Below are positions 34,104 to 45,759 of a stretch of DNA of 64,000 nucleotides, piece by piece. The stretch lies in the NCBI GenBank assembly GCA_025531455.1, contig JAMYHL010000046.1, positions 62,001-126,000 on the forward strand. Reading direction: 5' to 3'. The notes under the pieces were generated by a model. It searched no databases and had not been told where the DNA came from. It saw nothing but the letters and a program-made list of their open reading frames with translations. The stretch comes from Apiotrichum sp. Y4204 (lineage: Eukaryota > Basidiomycota > Tremellomycetes > Trichosporonales > Trichosporonaceae). The position numbers and the translations under genes were made by a program. Within the stretch, counting starts at the first letter, position 1; each line of letters opens with the position of its first letter.

Positions 34104-34649
34104 TCAGTGAGAGGTGACTTTAGCCTTGTTCATGGTACGACGGCAAATGATGGGCGAGCCGAGTTCCAGGGGCACTTGGTGGGCCGGGACAACCTGGGGC
34201 GTGGCGGGAGAGTGCGGACGCTGGTATGGGTGCTGGTGGTGGCTGCGAGGGATGTAGTGGCCGTGGTGGTGCATCTTAACCGGGGAGACGGAGTCGTCCT
34301 CGACCCGGCTGACTGCCCTGCCCAGAAACGTAGTCGGGGTCAGGGGAGGCGAGGGAGGAATGTACGCCTGGGTTCCCTGCTGAGCTAGATAATTAGCAAC
34401 AACTCTTGTTGTGTAAGACATCGGACCAGTCCACTCACGAGTGAAGAAAAGACGTCTGGCAACGCGGTGCTTAAACTCGAGCTCCTCCTTGCCGCGGAAC
34501 AGGCGGACGGGTGACGGAGTAATGGGCGTTATCAGCTCTGGGTCCTCCTCGGTAAGCGGAGTGTGCAGGGCACGGCGGCGGCACGGTGTGCGGGGCGGCG
34601 AATGGGCCGGTCGGCGGTTGGGGGTGCAAGGGGTAGCGAGGAGGGACAT
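34104..34649 (-). CDS. Small hypothetical protein with a possible retained intron
   Basis: There are two readings. Unspliced, the frame 34649-34104 encodes 181 aa. Spliced (34649-34439 and 34384-34104), it encodes 163 aa. The 54-nt segment between has a GTGAGT donor, a CTAAT branch and a TAG acceptor, and its length is a multiple of three without a stop. Splicing joins a Phe/Thr segment directly to QQGTQAYIPPSPPLTP, which looks more natural. The product is basic, Pro/Arg/His-rich and contains ITPITPSPVRLFRGKEELEFKHRVARR, shown here as separate pieces ITPITPSPVR and KEELEFKHRVARR. No family is recognised. It could be a small nuclear or cytoskeletal regulator, but that is not supported by any motif. 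Confidence 0.5.
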   Translation of the reverse strand: MSLLATPCTPNRRPAHSPPRTPCRRRALHTPLTEEDPELITPITPSPVRLFRGKEELEFKHRVARRLFFTREWTGPMSYTTRVVANYLAQQGTQAYIPPSPPLTPTTFLGRAVSRVEDDSVSPVKMHHHGHYIPRSHHQHPYQRPHSPATPQVVPAHQVPLELGSPIICRRTMNKAKVTSH

Positions 34650-36306
34650 GTTGGAGATATTACGGCAGGTGGTAGTAGCTATGGAATGGAAGAACGAGCG
34701 TGGGTGATGGTAAGTGTTCGTGGTGTAAAATGTCGGACAGTGGATGCAAGTGTTGAAGAATGGGGGGATAGAAAAGCAGTCGCGGTCGCGCCTTTATGTC
34801 TCATTGTCACTCACCACCATCGTGCTGTCCTCTCCTCGATATCCTCGATGCTGCATGGTCTGTGTGGTTGATGTGGACGGACCGGCGCACGACAAAGACA
34901 AAACAACCGCACAAGCGCACAAAAGACAGTCGCGCCTGTTGTGCCTGCATTGTGTGTTGCGGTTTGTTGTGCATCGTGGTATTGTGCCTCGGCCCTGTGC
35001 AGTTGTCCGTGTTCCCCACCTGGACCCCATCTGGCTCCCCACTTGCTGCCCAGGTTCAAGGTGCCATGGCGCGATCCCGTCCATTCGGACGGGCCGGGAT
35101 AGGACAATAACAGCAGCGCCTCGACCCTCCATCCACCCGCTTTCCTGACGCCTGTCCACTTTGGCCACTCCGTGTCTCCCTCGTCACTCTGGCTTGTTGT
35201 GACCGCAAGAGCACAGCCCACTCGCCGGGCCGCCATGACAGAGTCCCCATACGTTCGGGGCCGCCGCATTCCACACGTCGGGCGCCTGGAAGAGGCGGAG
35301 CGGGGTGAAGAAATGGCTTGTACCTGCAGACCTCATCCGCTACATCCCGGTCAGACACCGCAACAGGGTCGCATCTCGGGACTCGGAGACCCAGTATTCT
35401 AGATTCCCGTGAAATGGTGGACGGGAGGCTCCCGCTTCTTAATGTTCCATGCCACCATGAAGCTTGAGTCCAAGTTGCACCGATTCCACCATAACGGTAT
35501 ATACCGCTTGGCTCCCTCTCAACAGCGGACGTTTGGACACCTGGCCGCCGCCATCTTCCGAATCTATGGGAACGCTGTCTCACCCGTCCCTTCAGGTGGC
35601 TTCGGGCCGCCAGTCAGCCTCTCAGCGGTTCACGCCTCTTGCTGCGCCACCACAGTGACTCATTCGTTTGTTTACATCCTTGTTTAATTACATGGCGCCT
35701 GGACAAACTCTGAGATCTGAGCGAGAGATCAACAAGCTCATCCCATTGATTCCCGCACATTGTGTTCTATAGGCGCCGATGAAGCTTGATGTCATCGTTG
35801 CTCAGATCACTATCTGTCTGTTTGGCGTACGGCATTGGAAAGCGTCGCGATTAGTCAATGAGTACCAGACTTCGAGCATGGCCCCTGCTCTCGACTCTCA
35901 TGTGGCTTCAAGGCACTCCGCGGCGTTCCCGATGCCCGAAGAGCGGTGAAGGCGGAGGTCATAAATCTCGGAGAGGAAATGGTCGAGCGGCCAGTGCAGG
36001 TACAACTCGGGCATTCCAAGCCGGGCGTGGCAGCCGCCGCCGCGCAACAGCGCATACTCATTTCTGGCAACCTTCCGCTCCTGACAAAGACACGGACGGT
36101 GATTGTAACGCGCTCCGCCACCACTTACGATCGATTGGGTGGACACTGCCGCTCTCACAGGACATGGCCACCGGAAACCTCTTCAATGCCCGCTGCGACG
36201 CACAGTGTTTGGTATCAGGACAAAGTTTCATTTCATATTCGTCGTTATTAAACTGCAGAAAAGCTAACTATCGTACAGTGCAGCCGAAGAAATTATGGAA
36301 AGACAA
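34650..36306. other. Intergenic region
   Basis: About 1.65 kb upstream of the small hypothetical gene and downstream of the HAM1-like gene. Several short open frames on both strands lack protein-like composition. No RNA gene is seen. Confidence 0.45.
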
Positions 36307-39289
36307 CTAGACGACGGTGAACGCGGGCGAGTGCCACGCCTGACCCGTTCCAGCCTGCTTCTCCGCGGCGATGAACTGGTTGGTCATGCTTCCCTGGCCG
36401 GCCTGGCCCTGGTTGAGGTCGGGAAGGATCTCCTTGTCGGCCGAGGTGACAATGGCGAACTGCGAGTTGCGCTCCTCGGCAGTGGCGCGCGCCTTGTCGT
36501 GTGCCTTCTGGGCCTCCGCGGTACCCTCCTCCTCCTTGCGCTTGAACAGCTGTGCGAGGGCCTCCTTGGTGTTGACGTCTTCGCGGCCACGGGTGTCGTT
36601 GACAGTGTTGCGCACGTCGACGAGGAAGTGGTCCACAGTCTCGAGCGAGTCGGTAACGGCCTTCTCGACGGCCTTGGCGATGGCCTTCTTGATTGCGCGG
36701 GTGGCAGCGCCCTTGATGAACTTGTAGAGCAGGTCGTGCTTGGCAGCGCGGATATTGAACGACAGCTGGTCGACGTGGGTAGTGACGCGGCGCACGCGGA
36801 AGACCGATGCCTTGTGCGAGGACGCCTCGAGGTCCACGGTAATGGTGATACCATGGCGGGCGAGGGTGACATCGGCGAAACCGTGATCGCTCATCTTCGG
36901 GAAGCCGCTCTTCTTGCGGAAGGCGAAGCGGACGTCGCGGATGTCGGCCTGGATCTGCGACATGGTGATGCTCATGCGGTGGCGCGAAATGTCGCCGGCG
37001 CCGTCGAAGGGGCTCCACTTCCAGCGGTGGCTGCCGTCGTACTCGAACGTGTTGGGGAAGAGGTTGGGGCCCGAGAGGACAAGGTTGTCGACGACAAGGT
37101 CAATCTTGTCGTCCGAGTACTCGGCACGAGGAACGGGGACGTAACCAATCTTCTTGATAATGGTCGGGACGATGATCGTCTTGATGTCGTGCACGAGCTC
37201 GGGCTTGAACTTGAGGTTGCCCTCGGGGTCGAACAGAAGGTCGTGCGTGAGACGGCGGAAGTCCTCGCCGAGACGAGTGTTGAGAGGGTCATTGTCAAAC
37301 TCCTTGAGCCAGGCGGTGAGCTGGTTCCACACCTCGTCCCAAGAGGCACGGTACTTCTGCTGGTAGAAGTACTGTCCGCGCTCCTGGAGAGCCTCGCCCT
37401 CGCGCTGGCACTCGTCCTCGAGGACGTAGCCCTCGTCGAGGAGCACATTGCGGATGTACTGGTAAACATCCGACCACCACTGGCTGAGCTCGCGGTCGTT
37501 GTCGGCCTCACGGTAGAGCTGGTCGACCGCGTGGCGGACGCCCCGGAGGCTGGTGCCGTTGGCGAAGCGCTCCAGAACGGTGAGGAGCATGGACACGGGC
37601 GTGTTCTGGTCGACGGCGCGGCCAGTCTCCTGGCCAGCGTGGCCGGCAACATTCTGCGCGTGGCTGCCGTACTTGTTGGCCATGTCGAGGAAGAAGCTCA
37701 TGGCATCCTGGTAGTCGCGGTGGCCCTGGACGTTGACGAGGACGCGCTTAAGGCGCCAGATGAACTGCCTGCGGACCTCCTCGGGGAACGCCTGGTCGAG
37801 GACGCGCTGCGCGCTCTCACGCGCCCGGCGGGCAGCGCGGTCGGCGTCATCGTCATCCTCATCGTCCTCGGACGACGAGTACCTGCGGCGGTTGCGGCGG
37901 CTGCGGTCGCCACGGCGGTCGTACTCCTGACCGCGACCGTCGCGCTGGTAGCCGGCGCCAGCAAACTGGGACTGCTGTCCCTGCTGGTACTGCTGTCCCT
38001 GCTGGTGAAGACCGTGCTGCTGGACACCCTGCTGGTTAAAACCCTGCTGGTGGATGCCCTGCTGGTTAAGGCCCTGCTGCTGGAGGCCCCCCTGCTGCTG
38101 GAGACCCTGCTGCTGGAGGCCCTGCTGCTGGAGGCCCTGCTGCTGAAGACCTTGCTGGTTGAGGCCCTGCTGCGTACCCTGCTGGTGGTGGAGGCCCTGC
38201 TGGGCGAGTCCGGCACCGACGGCGGCGGCACCTGCACCGAGACCCTGCTGGACACCGGGCTGCTGCATGTGCTGCTGCTGCATGCCCGGCTGCTGCTGAA
38301 GAGCGGGCTGCTGGTGCTGCTGGTGCTGCTGGTGCTGCTGCTGCTGGAGGGCCGGCTGCTGAAGGCCGCCCTGCTGCTGCATGCCCGGCTGCTGCTGGAG
38401 ACCGGGCTGCTGGTGCTGCTGCTGCTGGGGGGCCGGCTGCTGGAGGCCGCCCTGTTGCTGAAGACCGGACTGCTGCTGGAGGCCGGGCTGCTGCTGCTGA
38501 AGACCGGGCTGCTGGTGGAGCTGCTGCTGGACGCCCGGCTGCTGCTGGAGATGCTGCTGCTGCTGGAGACCAGGCTGCTGGACGCCGCCAGCGTGCTGCT
38601 GCGACTGGACACCAGAGTGTTGCTGAGTGCCGGGGATAGCGTTGAGACCCTGGGCAGGAGTCTGGTTCTGGCCGACGGTACCGCCCTGGCCACCCTGCCA
38701 CTGGTCGGCAGGTGCGGCAGTGATGGCCGAGTTGAGCTCCTCCCTCGAAGGTGCAACCTGGGTGGCGGTCTCGACAGCAGCAGTTGCAAACAGGTTGCGG
38801 CCGACGACGCCGAGGTCGGAGACGAGCTTGCGGACATCCGAGTTGGTGAGGAAGAGGGAGGTGAGGGTGCGGGCGGACTCGTACGCCTTGGAGGCATCGC
38901 TCTTAGCCTCGCGCTTGGAGAAGTCGACGTTGGGGGCCTCGGGGGAGTAGTCACCGGCATACGACTCGTAGAGCATGTTCTGGATGATCTGGTCCTTGTT
39001 GTTGCGGTTGACCATGTTGCGCATGGTCTCGATCACATCCTGGCAGTCGCGGATGAGCTTCTTGCCGCTGGGGGAGAGCTTGTCGACGGGAATCGGCCAG
39101 TGGTCGAGAGCGTGTCCGAGAGCACCGTCGATCTGCTGGTTGTCGGGAAGCTTGCTGCGAATGTCAGCATCGGTTGCGGAACAGTAGCGGAATAAAAGAG
39201 ACTCACCCCTCGCTGAAGGCCTTGATGACGCCGTACCAGTGGAGCTTGCGGTTGACATCGGCTTGCATCTCAGCCTTGTTGACAGCCAT
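36307..39289 (-). CDS. HAM1-like protein (DUF5923/DUF4449 type) with Gln-rich insertion
   Basis: Exons on the minus strand are 39289-39207 and 39154-36307, giving 976 aa. The N-terminal 190 residues (KLPDNQQIDGALGHALDHWP onward) and residues of about 440-700 match the HAM1-like N-terminal family. The C-terminal part (WSPFDGAGDISRHRM, then basic amphipathic repeats) matches the HAM1-like C-terminal domain formerly called DUF4449. Family knowledge: fungal proteins linked by name to hyphal anastomosis, with predicted lipid-binding tubular folds. Between the two N-terminal parts, residues of about 200-425 are a Gln-rich tract of LQQQGLQQQ-type repeats, prion-like in composition. It has only one short intron despite its size. 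Coding CAG/CAA repeats make the antisense strand open for 966 codons. Confidence 0.8.
37965..38640 (-). repeat. Coding Gln-rich repeat tract in the HAM1-like gene
   Basis: About 675 bp encode roughly 225 residues dominated by Gln with Gly, Leu, Pro and His. They are organised in units such as GLQQQ, GMQQQ, GLNQQ and PGLQQQ. Codons are mostly CAG, giving CTG-rich plus-strand sequence. Such tracts are prone to length variation. Confidence 0.8.
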
Positions 39290-40756
39290 TGTCACCGCCC
39301 CTGACGAGGGGTTGTTTGTCACCCTCTCCGTGTGTGTTTGCACTGTCTGTCAGTCTGCTGCTCACGTCGCCACCCAAAGACTCACTTGTGGAATGTTACG
39401 AGCTAGGAAGAGATGTTACTCGTGAGAACTGGGGGCTACGATCACTTCGGTCAGCAACGTGCATATATACTGCACGCCCAGCAAGTCGTCAGTAGGATCA
39501 GTTGGGCACGACGCGGGAAGAGATGAGCGGCGAGCCGGTACCCTCTGCATGCTCTGCATGCTTTGCAGGGCTTTTCCGCTGGGGGAGACGGCCGTTGGCA
39601 ACCAAGTGACGCAATAAGCTTGCTGCTGCGGCCAAAACAAGACTGGATGACGCGCGAGGTCGCTTCTCATACCTGTGGAGAACCCACTCTCTGACCCTTG
39701 GGCATTCTGCCATTGTACCCTGCCTGGACAGTCTGGCCATGGCGAGGAACAGGAGAGTACGAGAGCGGTAGTGAGCGTGAGATGGCGAGAGCGCGAGGGA
39801 CAGGGAGAGAAAGAGCAACAAGTACGTACAAAACTCTGTACTCTTTTTTTCTCGTAGTGTTTGCGGTATGGAAGTCCTGGCTTAATGCCCCGACGCCACG
39901 CCGGGGGTCGATGATGAGAAGGCAAGTTGTGGTGACGACAATGATGTCATTTACCCCACTCGACACAAAACATACTCTGACAAGGGCTCTCTGTCGCATG
40001 GGCAGCTCATGTGCAGTCTCCCTGGCTCTCCCTGTCATTTGTTCCGGCTCGGTCTCGGTCGCTCTCCGTACAGCTCTGTTCCTCTGCACCTCTCTGTTTC
40101 TGTGTCGGCTGTCCGGAACAGGGCCGACAACAGAGCAGCTTGTCTGAAGGAGATATCATGCCGTGGGGTAGTCACAGGTTAATGAACCGCAGGAAACCGC
40201 GCGGTGGTGGAAAATGCCACACATCGCAAGATCGCAATGTTGTCATTGTGACGACATGCGTCGCTTCGCGCGGCAACTACATTGATGCATTGTAACAGCC
40301 GTTGCATGCCTGCAGCCTCGGTCGCATGTTGGCATGCGGGCTGCCAACCGTTCCTGTGAAGTCATCGGTCAAAGCTCTTCAACCGTGTCTTTGGCATGCT
40401 CGCAGCCCCGCGCGGTGCCCACAAAGGTAGAGCAGCGCGGCTACGGAACAGTGTGGGACAGCGTGACAACGCGGATAGGCAGATATTGGCAGTCCGAGGC
40501 AGTAACCCCAGTGAGCGCGATCTGACAACCGGGCGGGTCTACGAAGTCGCCGCACCGCTGACACATTGCCGCAGGCCCCGTTAATTAACTCTAGGCTTCC
40601 GCAACGCGAGGCGAGGAAACGCGCAGCGCTTCAGAGTTCGAGGGACCAAGGGATCTCTCGTGGGTCGCAGTATCCCGGCAGAAGAAGTTGCAGATGGCAG
40701 CAGTCGCCCGTAGTGGAATGATGTGGGTGGCACTGCTGATAACATGCATCAAATGT
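39290..40756. other. Intergenic region
   Basis: About 1.5 kb upstream of the HAM1-like gene (TATATA near 39464) and downstream of the AKR-Rid gene. No supported gene. Confidence 0.45.
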
Positions 40757-42308
40757 CTATCGTTCCCGCGGATCCAGCCTGAGCACCGGGCCTGATCCGG
40801 CTCCTATCTGGGCCTCTGCCTCAATCTCGAGCAGCGCGCCGTCGCCGACAACATACGTCAAGCCGCCGACCATGGTGTTGGTCGGGAGGATGCCATGCCG
40901 CGCCAGGAACTCACGCGCCTGCACGCGTCCGGCCGCCTCCCAGTCGCGTTCGACGTTCGCGTAGAGGATACGTGTCCGCAACACGTCCGCCATGCTCGCG
41001 CCCAGAGCGGCCAACGCGCCGCGGATAATGTCGAACACAAACGTCGCCTGGTCCTCGGCACTGCCGCCGCCCACCACGGCTCCGCCTGATGGCCGCACGC
41101 GTGTCGTCGTCCCCGACACCAAGACACGGTCGCCGTACCTCACACTCCTGCAGAAGCCAACCACAGGCTCCCACAGCGAGCCGGACATGTATTCCACGCG
41201 CCCGCCAGCCGCCACGACGCGCTCGATTTCCGCTTTGCGCTCAGGCGACTGTGTCTCCGCCAGCGGGTTGAGTTCACCCGACGGATTGAGGAAGGGGGGA
41301 AAGCGGTTGTCGTCGCCGACATCACCTGGCAGCGGGGTGAGATGGGCTTGGGCCTCGCGGATACGTTGCCGGTCTTCAGAGTCCAGACGAAGCTGGAACA
41401 CGGAGAGAGTCGAGTTGATGCGCTCAGAGTCTGCGTCAAGACCCGAGCCCACAATCACGGCAGCCACACCTGGAATGTCGAGAACGTAGCGCGTCGCGAC
41501 AGCAGTCATGTCCACGCCATGCTTCTTGGCGATTTCGCCAAGTGTTACCAGCATGATCTGGAAAACGTCCCAACCGCCCGCGGCGTCGATGACTCGCTTC
41601 CACTTGCGGCGGCTGGGTGTATCGGGAGTGGGCTCCGACTTGCCAACCCATGCGGAGGAGATGTAGCCGCCCAACAGGGTGCCGTAGGCGAGAATCGCGA
41701 CGCCATTCGAGGAACACCACTTGGACATCCCGCCGAACTCGGCCCGTACGTCCAGCACACTCGCGCTCACTTGGTTGCTGGCGATCTCGAATCCAGTGGA
41801 ATGGAGCAGGCGGAGGTGTGCGAGATCAAAGTTGGTGACACCGAGGTGCGTAAAGTGCCCTGCGTCGCGCAGCTGGGACAGCTCGGTGAGATTGTCCAAG
41901 TACGATGTGACGTCGTACCGCCAGCAGTGGTACTGGAGGAGCTGGACAGAGCCCATTCGCTTCACGGCCGTCTCGACGGCTGATTTGCACGCATCAGAAC
42001 CAGATACCGTTGCGGCCGGACACCACTTTGTGAGTGCGACACAGTCTCCGCCTGATCGACGATACGCGCCAACAATCTCCTCAGCCGAGCCATAGACTGG
42101 AATCAGAGACACATGCGCCAGTCTACTCACTGTCTGCTGTGTCAAACGTATTCAGACCCGCGTCTACCAGGGATGCCAGGCGTCCCGTTCTTTCCGTCTC
42201 CACAGTCACATCCGCCGCCTGCCATAGCCCGGTGATCACGCGAGGGATGCGCAGCGCCTTCGGCCCAGTGCCAATCTGTGCCGTCTCGATCTCAGGTCGG
42301 CTTGCCAT
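40757..42308 (-). CDS. Aldo/keto reductase fused to a Rid (YjgF/YER057c/UK114) domain
   Basis: Exons on the minus strand are 42308-42131 and 42096-40757, giving 505 aa in one continuous frame. Residues 1-320 are an aldo/keto reductase barrel. The catalytic tetrad is visible as Asp56 and Tyr61 (FDTADIYG), Lys83 (LTKW) and His116 (QYHCW). Residues of about 365-505 form a Rid-family domain (RVLVSGTT, AEDQATFVFDII, then LLEIEAEAQIG). The Arg that binds the substrate carboxylate in archetypal RidA lies in a PARS segment. Here that segment reads PTNT, so this Rid module resembles subfamilies lacking that Arg. A joint role is plausible: the reductase acting on a carbonyl or imine while the Rid domain handles a reactive intermediate. 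The substrate is unknown. Confidence 0.85.
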
Positions 42309-42986
42309 GGTCGTGTCTGTAGTAGCCGGAGCCGTGGAGAAGAAAGAGTGTGTGAAACTTGTTGCTGGACGACTGATATATGTATGGTGCTTGACGATGA
42401 GCGGGTAAACCGCCCGTCAACAATCAGGCAGACGGAGGTCGCCGCCTCTTTGATGTCAAGATGGTTTTACCGTTCCATACCAGACAACCCTGGCTACGAT
42501 CCCAATGCTTATCTGTCCGCTTGCTTGGTCGAGACGATGCATAACAACAACTTCCTGTCCAGAACACTTGTAGGCACTTTCATACGTAGTCTTGCTCATT
42601 GTTGCTTCTGCTCGTGAATAACGCTTAACAAAGCACGTCGAGCATCCAAACGGCCCGAGAGGCTGTTATCGATCACCCCAATGCCCGGACACCGCTCGGT
42701 TTGGGAATGGTGCCTTTGGCGCTTAGGAGGGCCGAAAATGAAAGAAATCAATCGCGCGGTCGTGCCAAAGGGCAAGACAATGCCGCGTTCTCCTGTCACA
42801 GTCGGTCGCAGCCACTAGCAGAGAACCAGCTCAGGACCATAGGAATCACAGTGTGAGCCGTGGCGCTACAATGTGGCGCTGCGTGTGCGACGCATACTCC
42901 TCCGCTTGACGCTTCCACTCTCATTCTTCTCGTCTACCGATATCACGGGACCTCAGAAGAGAAGACCGGTCAGAACCCAATGAACG
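42309..42986. other. Intergenic region upstream of the AKR-Rid gene
   Basis: This holds the AKR-Rid promoter (TATA-like TGATATATG about 65 nt upstream of the start, near 42369-42377). No gene is supported. Confidence 0.4.
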
Positions 42987-43720
42987 ATGCATAGCGTATT
43001 GCAGCCCTGTGTCCACGGAAGGGCTTGCCATCGAGCCCATAGCATCATTGACCATCTTGGATTGACACAATCTACGGGCACTTGCATCCCGACCAACAAC
43101 GCTGCCGTCAACCTGGTCGAGGACAGTGCCGCCTGTGTCTGTGTCGCCAACTTCCGCGGCTCCAGCATCGTCAACTGGACCCCCACTTGGGGAGCTGCGG
43201 CGCATTGTAAGTACTGATGCATGCTCCAAGGCTGGCAAGCGGTCCACTGCCGGTGGAAATGATGCGCTTAGGCCCCGTCATCCCTGATAAATCCTTCACA
43301 TGTTGTCTTGGAAGCACCTGCGTCTACTCCGAGTATGTCGACGCGAGTGCAACTATTTCGCGAAGCACAAGACCAGCGAGACGCGATACACTAAGAACGG
43401 TCAAAGCAACCAGACCAGACCTCTGTCCTCCATCATCACGCAGGCGGTGGTTCGAGAAACAATTTCATCTCCTAGATCGATAAGGTCATTGAATGATAAT
43501 CACAATGCGCTGCAGGTCTAGCTCAGTCACAACGTTAGTTTGCAGTGGTGTTTTCAGGCAGCACACGAATGTAGAACTGGCCCACATGTGTTCAGTGCCC
43601 CGGTAGGGTCCGGCAATGGCAGTGCACCGGGTCTTTCACACACGGAGGAGGCCACGACAGCCACAACAGACACACCTATTGATAGCACATGGAAGGTAGC
43701 GACAGCTCCTGTGGAGTGAG
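42987..43720 (+). pseudogene. Probable decayed gene for a cysteine-containing, Ser/Thr-rich protein
   Basis: Protein-like stretches occur in different frames. One begins at an ATG at 42987 and contains TGTCIPTNNAAVNLV and CVCVANFRGSSIVNW up to a GTAAGT donor at about 43205. A second reads TCVYSEYVDASAT near 43310. A third, ending at 43720, reads GPHVFSAPVGSGNGSAP, then TTATTDTPIDSTWK, like a Ser/Thr-rich stalk. No signal peptide remains and the pieces do not join in frame with good splice sites. It was probably a secreted or wall protein gene that has degenerated, or a gene with introns I failed to resolve. Confidence 0.3.
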
Positions 43721-44005
43721 CACGATCAGACGGCACGCACGGTCAGCGACGGGTTCCATATATACGACAGCCGAGGGGAGGTTGAATCTACAACGGCACC
43801 ACACCAGTCGCTCTTGTTGAAGAGCGCGTGGGTACATTAAACAGGAGATAAGATGGGGAGCTGATGGATTTTATATTGCCTAGATGTATAGAAGCTGTGC
43901 TAATGAGATAGTTTTGTAATGCTACACTGCTCCTGCGAGAAGAAATGAGAAAGAGGTCGAGGGGACAGAAACTGCACAGGCGCCAAGACGCCGCGACGCG
44001 CCTGC

Positions 44006-45759
44006 TTAGTCCTTCTTCTGCTGAGGACGGTACGCCGACTCGGGGGTGGCGTTGTCGATGTCGTTGAGGTCCTCCCTGGGAGGGCCACGGTAGTTGCGGC
44101 GGCCCCAGTACCAGTACCATGCGGAGCAGACAATGACGAAGGCGACGAAGACAACAGGCGCATAGTTGACGGACGTAGGGGTGACAGGAAGATAGGCGGG
44201 CATGCAGAAGAGGGGGACGGCAAGGAACGACCAGCCTGAGGACTGTCAGAATTGAACAAGACGCCAGAATCGAGAGAGTACTCACAGACAGCAACAGTGT
44301 TCGTAAACCATCCAAACTTGCCGAGGTGGAACTTGCCAGCCTTGACCGCACGGCGGCCCTCAAGCATGGAGACAGAGATGGGAGCCGCGTACGAAAGAGT
44401 GAGGCAGATGACACCGACACCAGAGAAGGCGTTGAAGGCGGCGGACGAGCCAAAGTAGATGACACCAAGAATAAGCTGAATCGCCATGGAGAGCATCATG
44501 GCGTTCAGGGGCACGTCGAGCTTCTTGTTGACAACCTTCCACCACTTGGAACCGGGGATAGCACCGTCACGAGAGAACGCCCAGGTGCAGCGCGACGCGG
44601 CAGTGGTGCACGCTGTGCCACACAGAACCGCAAGAACCATAATGGGCAGAAGAAGCAGAATGGCGCCGACCTCGGATCCGACGGCGGTCTTGATGATGGT
44701 GGGAGTGGGCTGGCCCGACACAAGCCCGACAAGCATCTGCAGGTCGGGGAGGACGAACATGAGCGGGACCAGGAAGAAGAGGCCGCCGATGGTGTTGATG
44801 ATGATGGTCATGACCATGGCCTTAGGAACCTGGGTTGCGGGCGACTGCACCTCCTCACACATGGAGATGATCATGCCAGTCGACGAAGTCGCGTAGGCAG
44901 CGTGCAGCAGACCAACGCAGAACGACCAGCCTGCAGGCCATCCCGAGGTCGGCTCAAAGTGACCAAAGGCGTAGGCACCGGACCGGCGGCCCTCCTTGGC
45001 CACGGCAAGGATGGTGATCATGATGGCAATGAGGGCCGTGAACGTCCAGATGATACCAAACGCCTGTGTACGTCAGCGGTGTGCGGTCTTGGTAGGCTGA
45101 ATCTCTTTCACACGACTCACATCGAGGTAGTGCAGCCAACGGTTGCCAAACGCTGAGATGCAGTTGCACAGCAGGGTAAGGGCCACAAAGACGAGGAAAA
45201 TCTGGTACGTCTGGGCGTCCCAGATGGGAACGCCGGGCTCCTTCTCAAAGACGTTGACGCATGCGACGAAGAACAGAGTCGAGCCGAACTGGACGGCCAG
45301 GGTAATGGTGATGTTGCCGACCACATACGCCCAGCCACACAGGTACGCCGCGATGCGCTTGATGCCGCCAGGCGCAAGCATGAATGTCTGATAATAGACA
45401 CCGCCAGCAGTCGGGAACACGGACGTAATCTCACCGAGCGACGAAGCGACACAGAGAATGATACAGGAGACGAGCACCCAGCCCCAGATAACAACAACAG
45501 GTCCACCGCCCTGCAGGGGGTAGTACAGAGTAGTCGCGAGACCATAGGGAATGGACGCCAGGATAAACGACATGAACACGACGTAGAGCGTTGAGCGCGT
45601 GCGTTGCAGCTCAGCCTGGTAGCCCATCTTGGCGAGCAGGTCATCTGCAGAGTCGGTAGAGCTGTCGCCTCCACGGAGCGACACGCGCGAGATGCGTCGA
45701 GTGGGCACCGTGCCCGTCGTGCCCGCGTTGAGCGCGGGGCTTTTTTCAGTATGACTCAT
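44006..45759 (-). CDS. APC-superfamily amino-acid / GABA-choline-type permease
   Basis: Exons on the minus strand are 45759-45121, 45063-44286 and 44235-44006, giving 548 aa. A hydrophilic N-terminal tail of about 60 residues is followed by about 12 hydrophobic segments. Family marks include the early GLATTLYYPLQGGGP segment, SLGEITSVFPTAGGVYY, and a central EEVQSPATQVPKAM helix start. These are typical of fungal amino-acid/choline/GABA permeases related to Uga4, Hnm1 and Bat1-type carriers. It probably imports GABA, choline or related amines with protons at the plasma membrane or vacuole; the exact substrate is unknown. A GATAAG site lies 81 bp upstream of the start, and a run of 14 A (plus strand) is about 100 bp upstream. 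Confidence 0.9.

Noticed and set aside
44326..45156. 276-codon plus-strand frame opposite the permease
   Set aside because: Antisense shadow of membrane-protein codons; no domain or start context.
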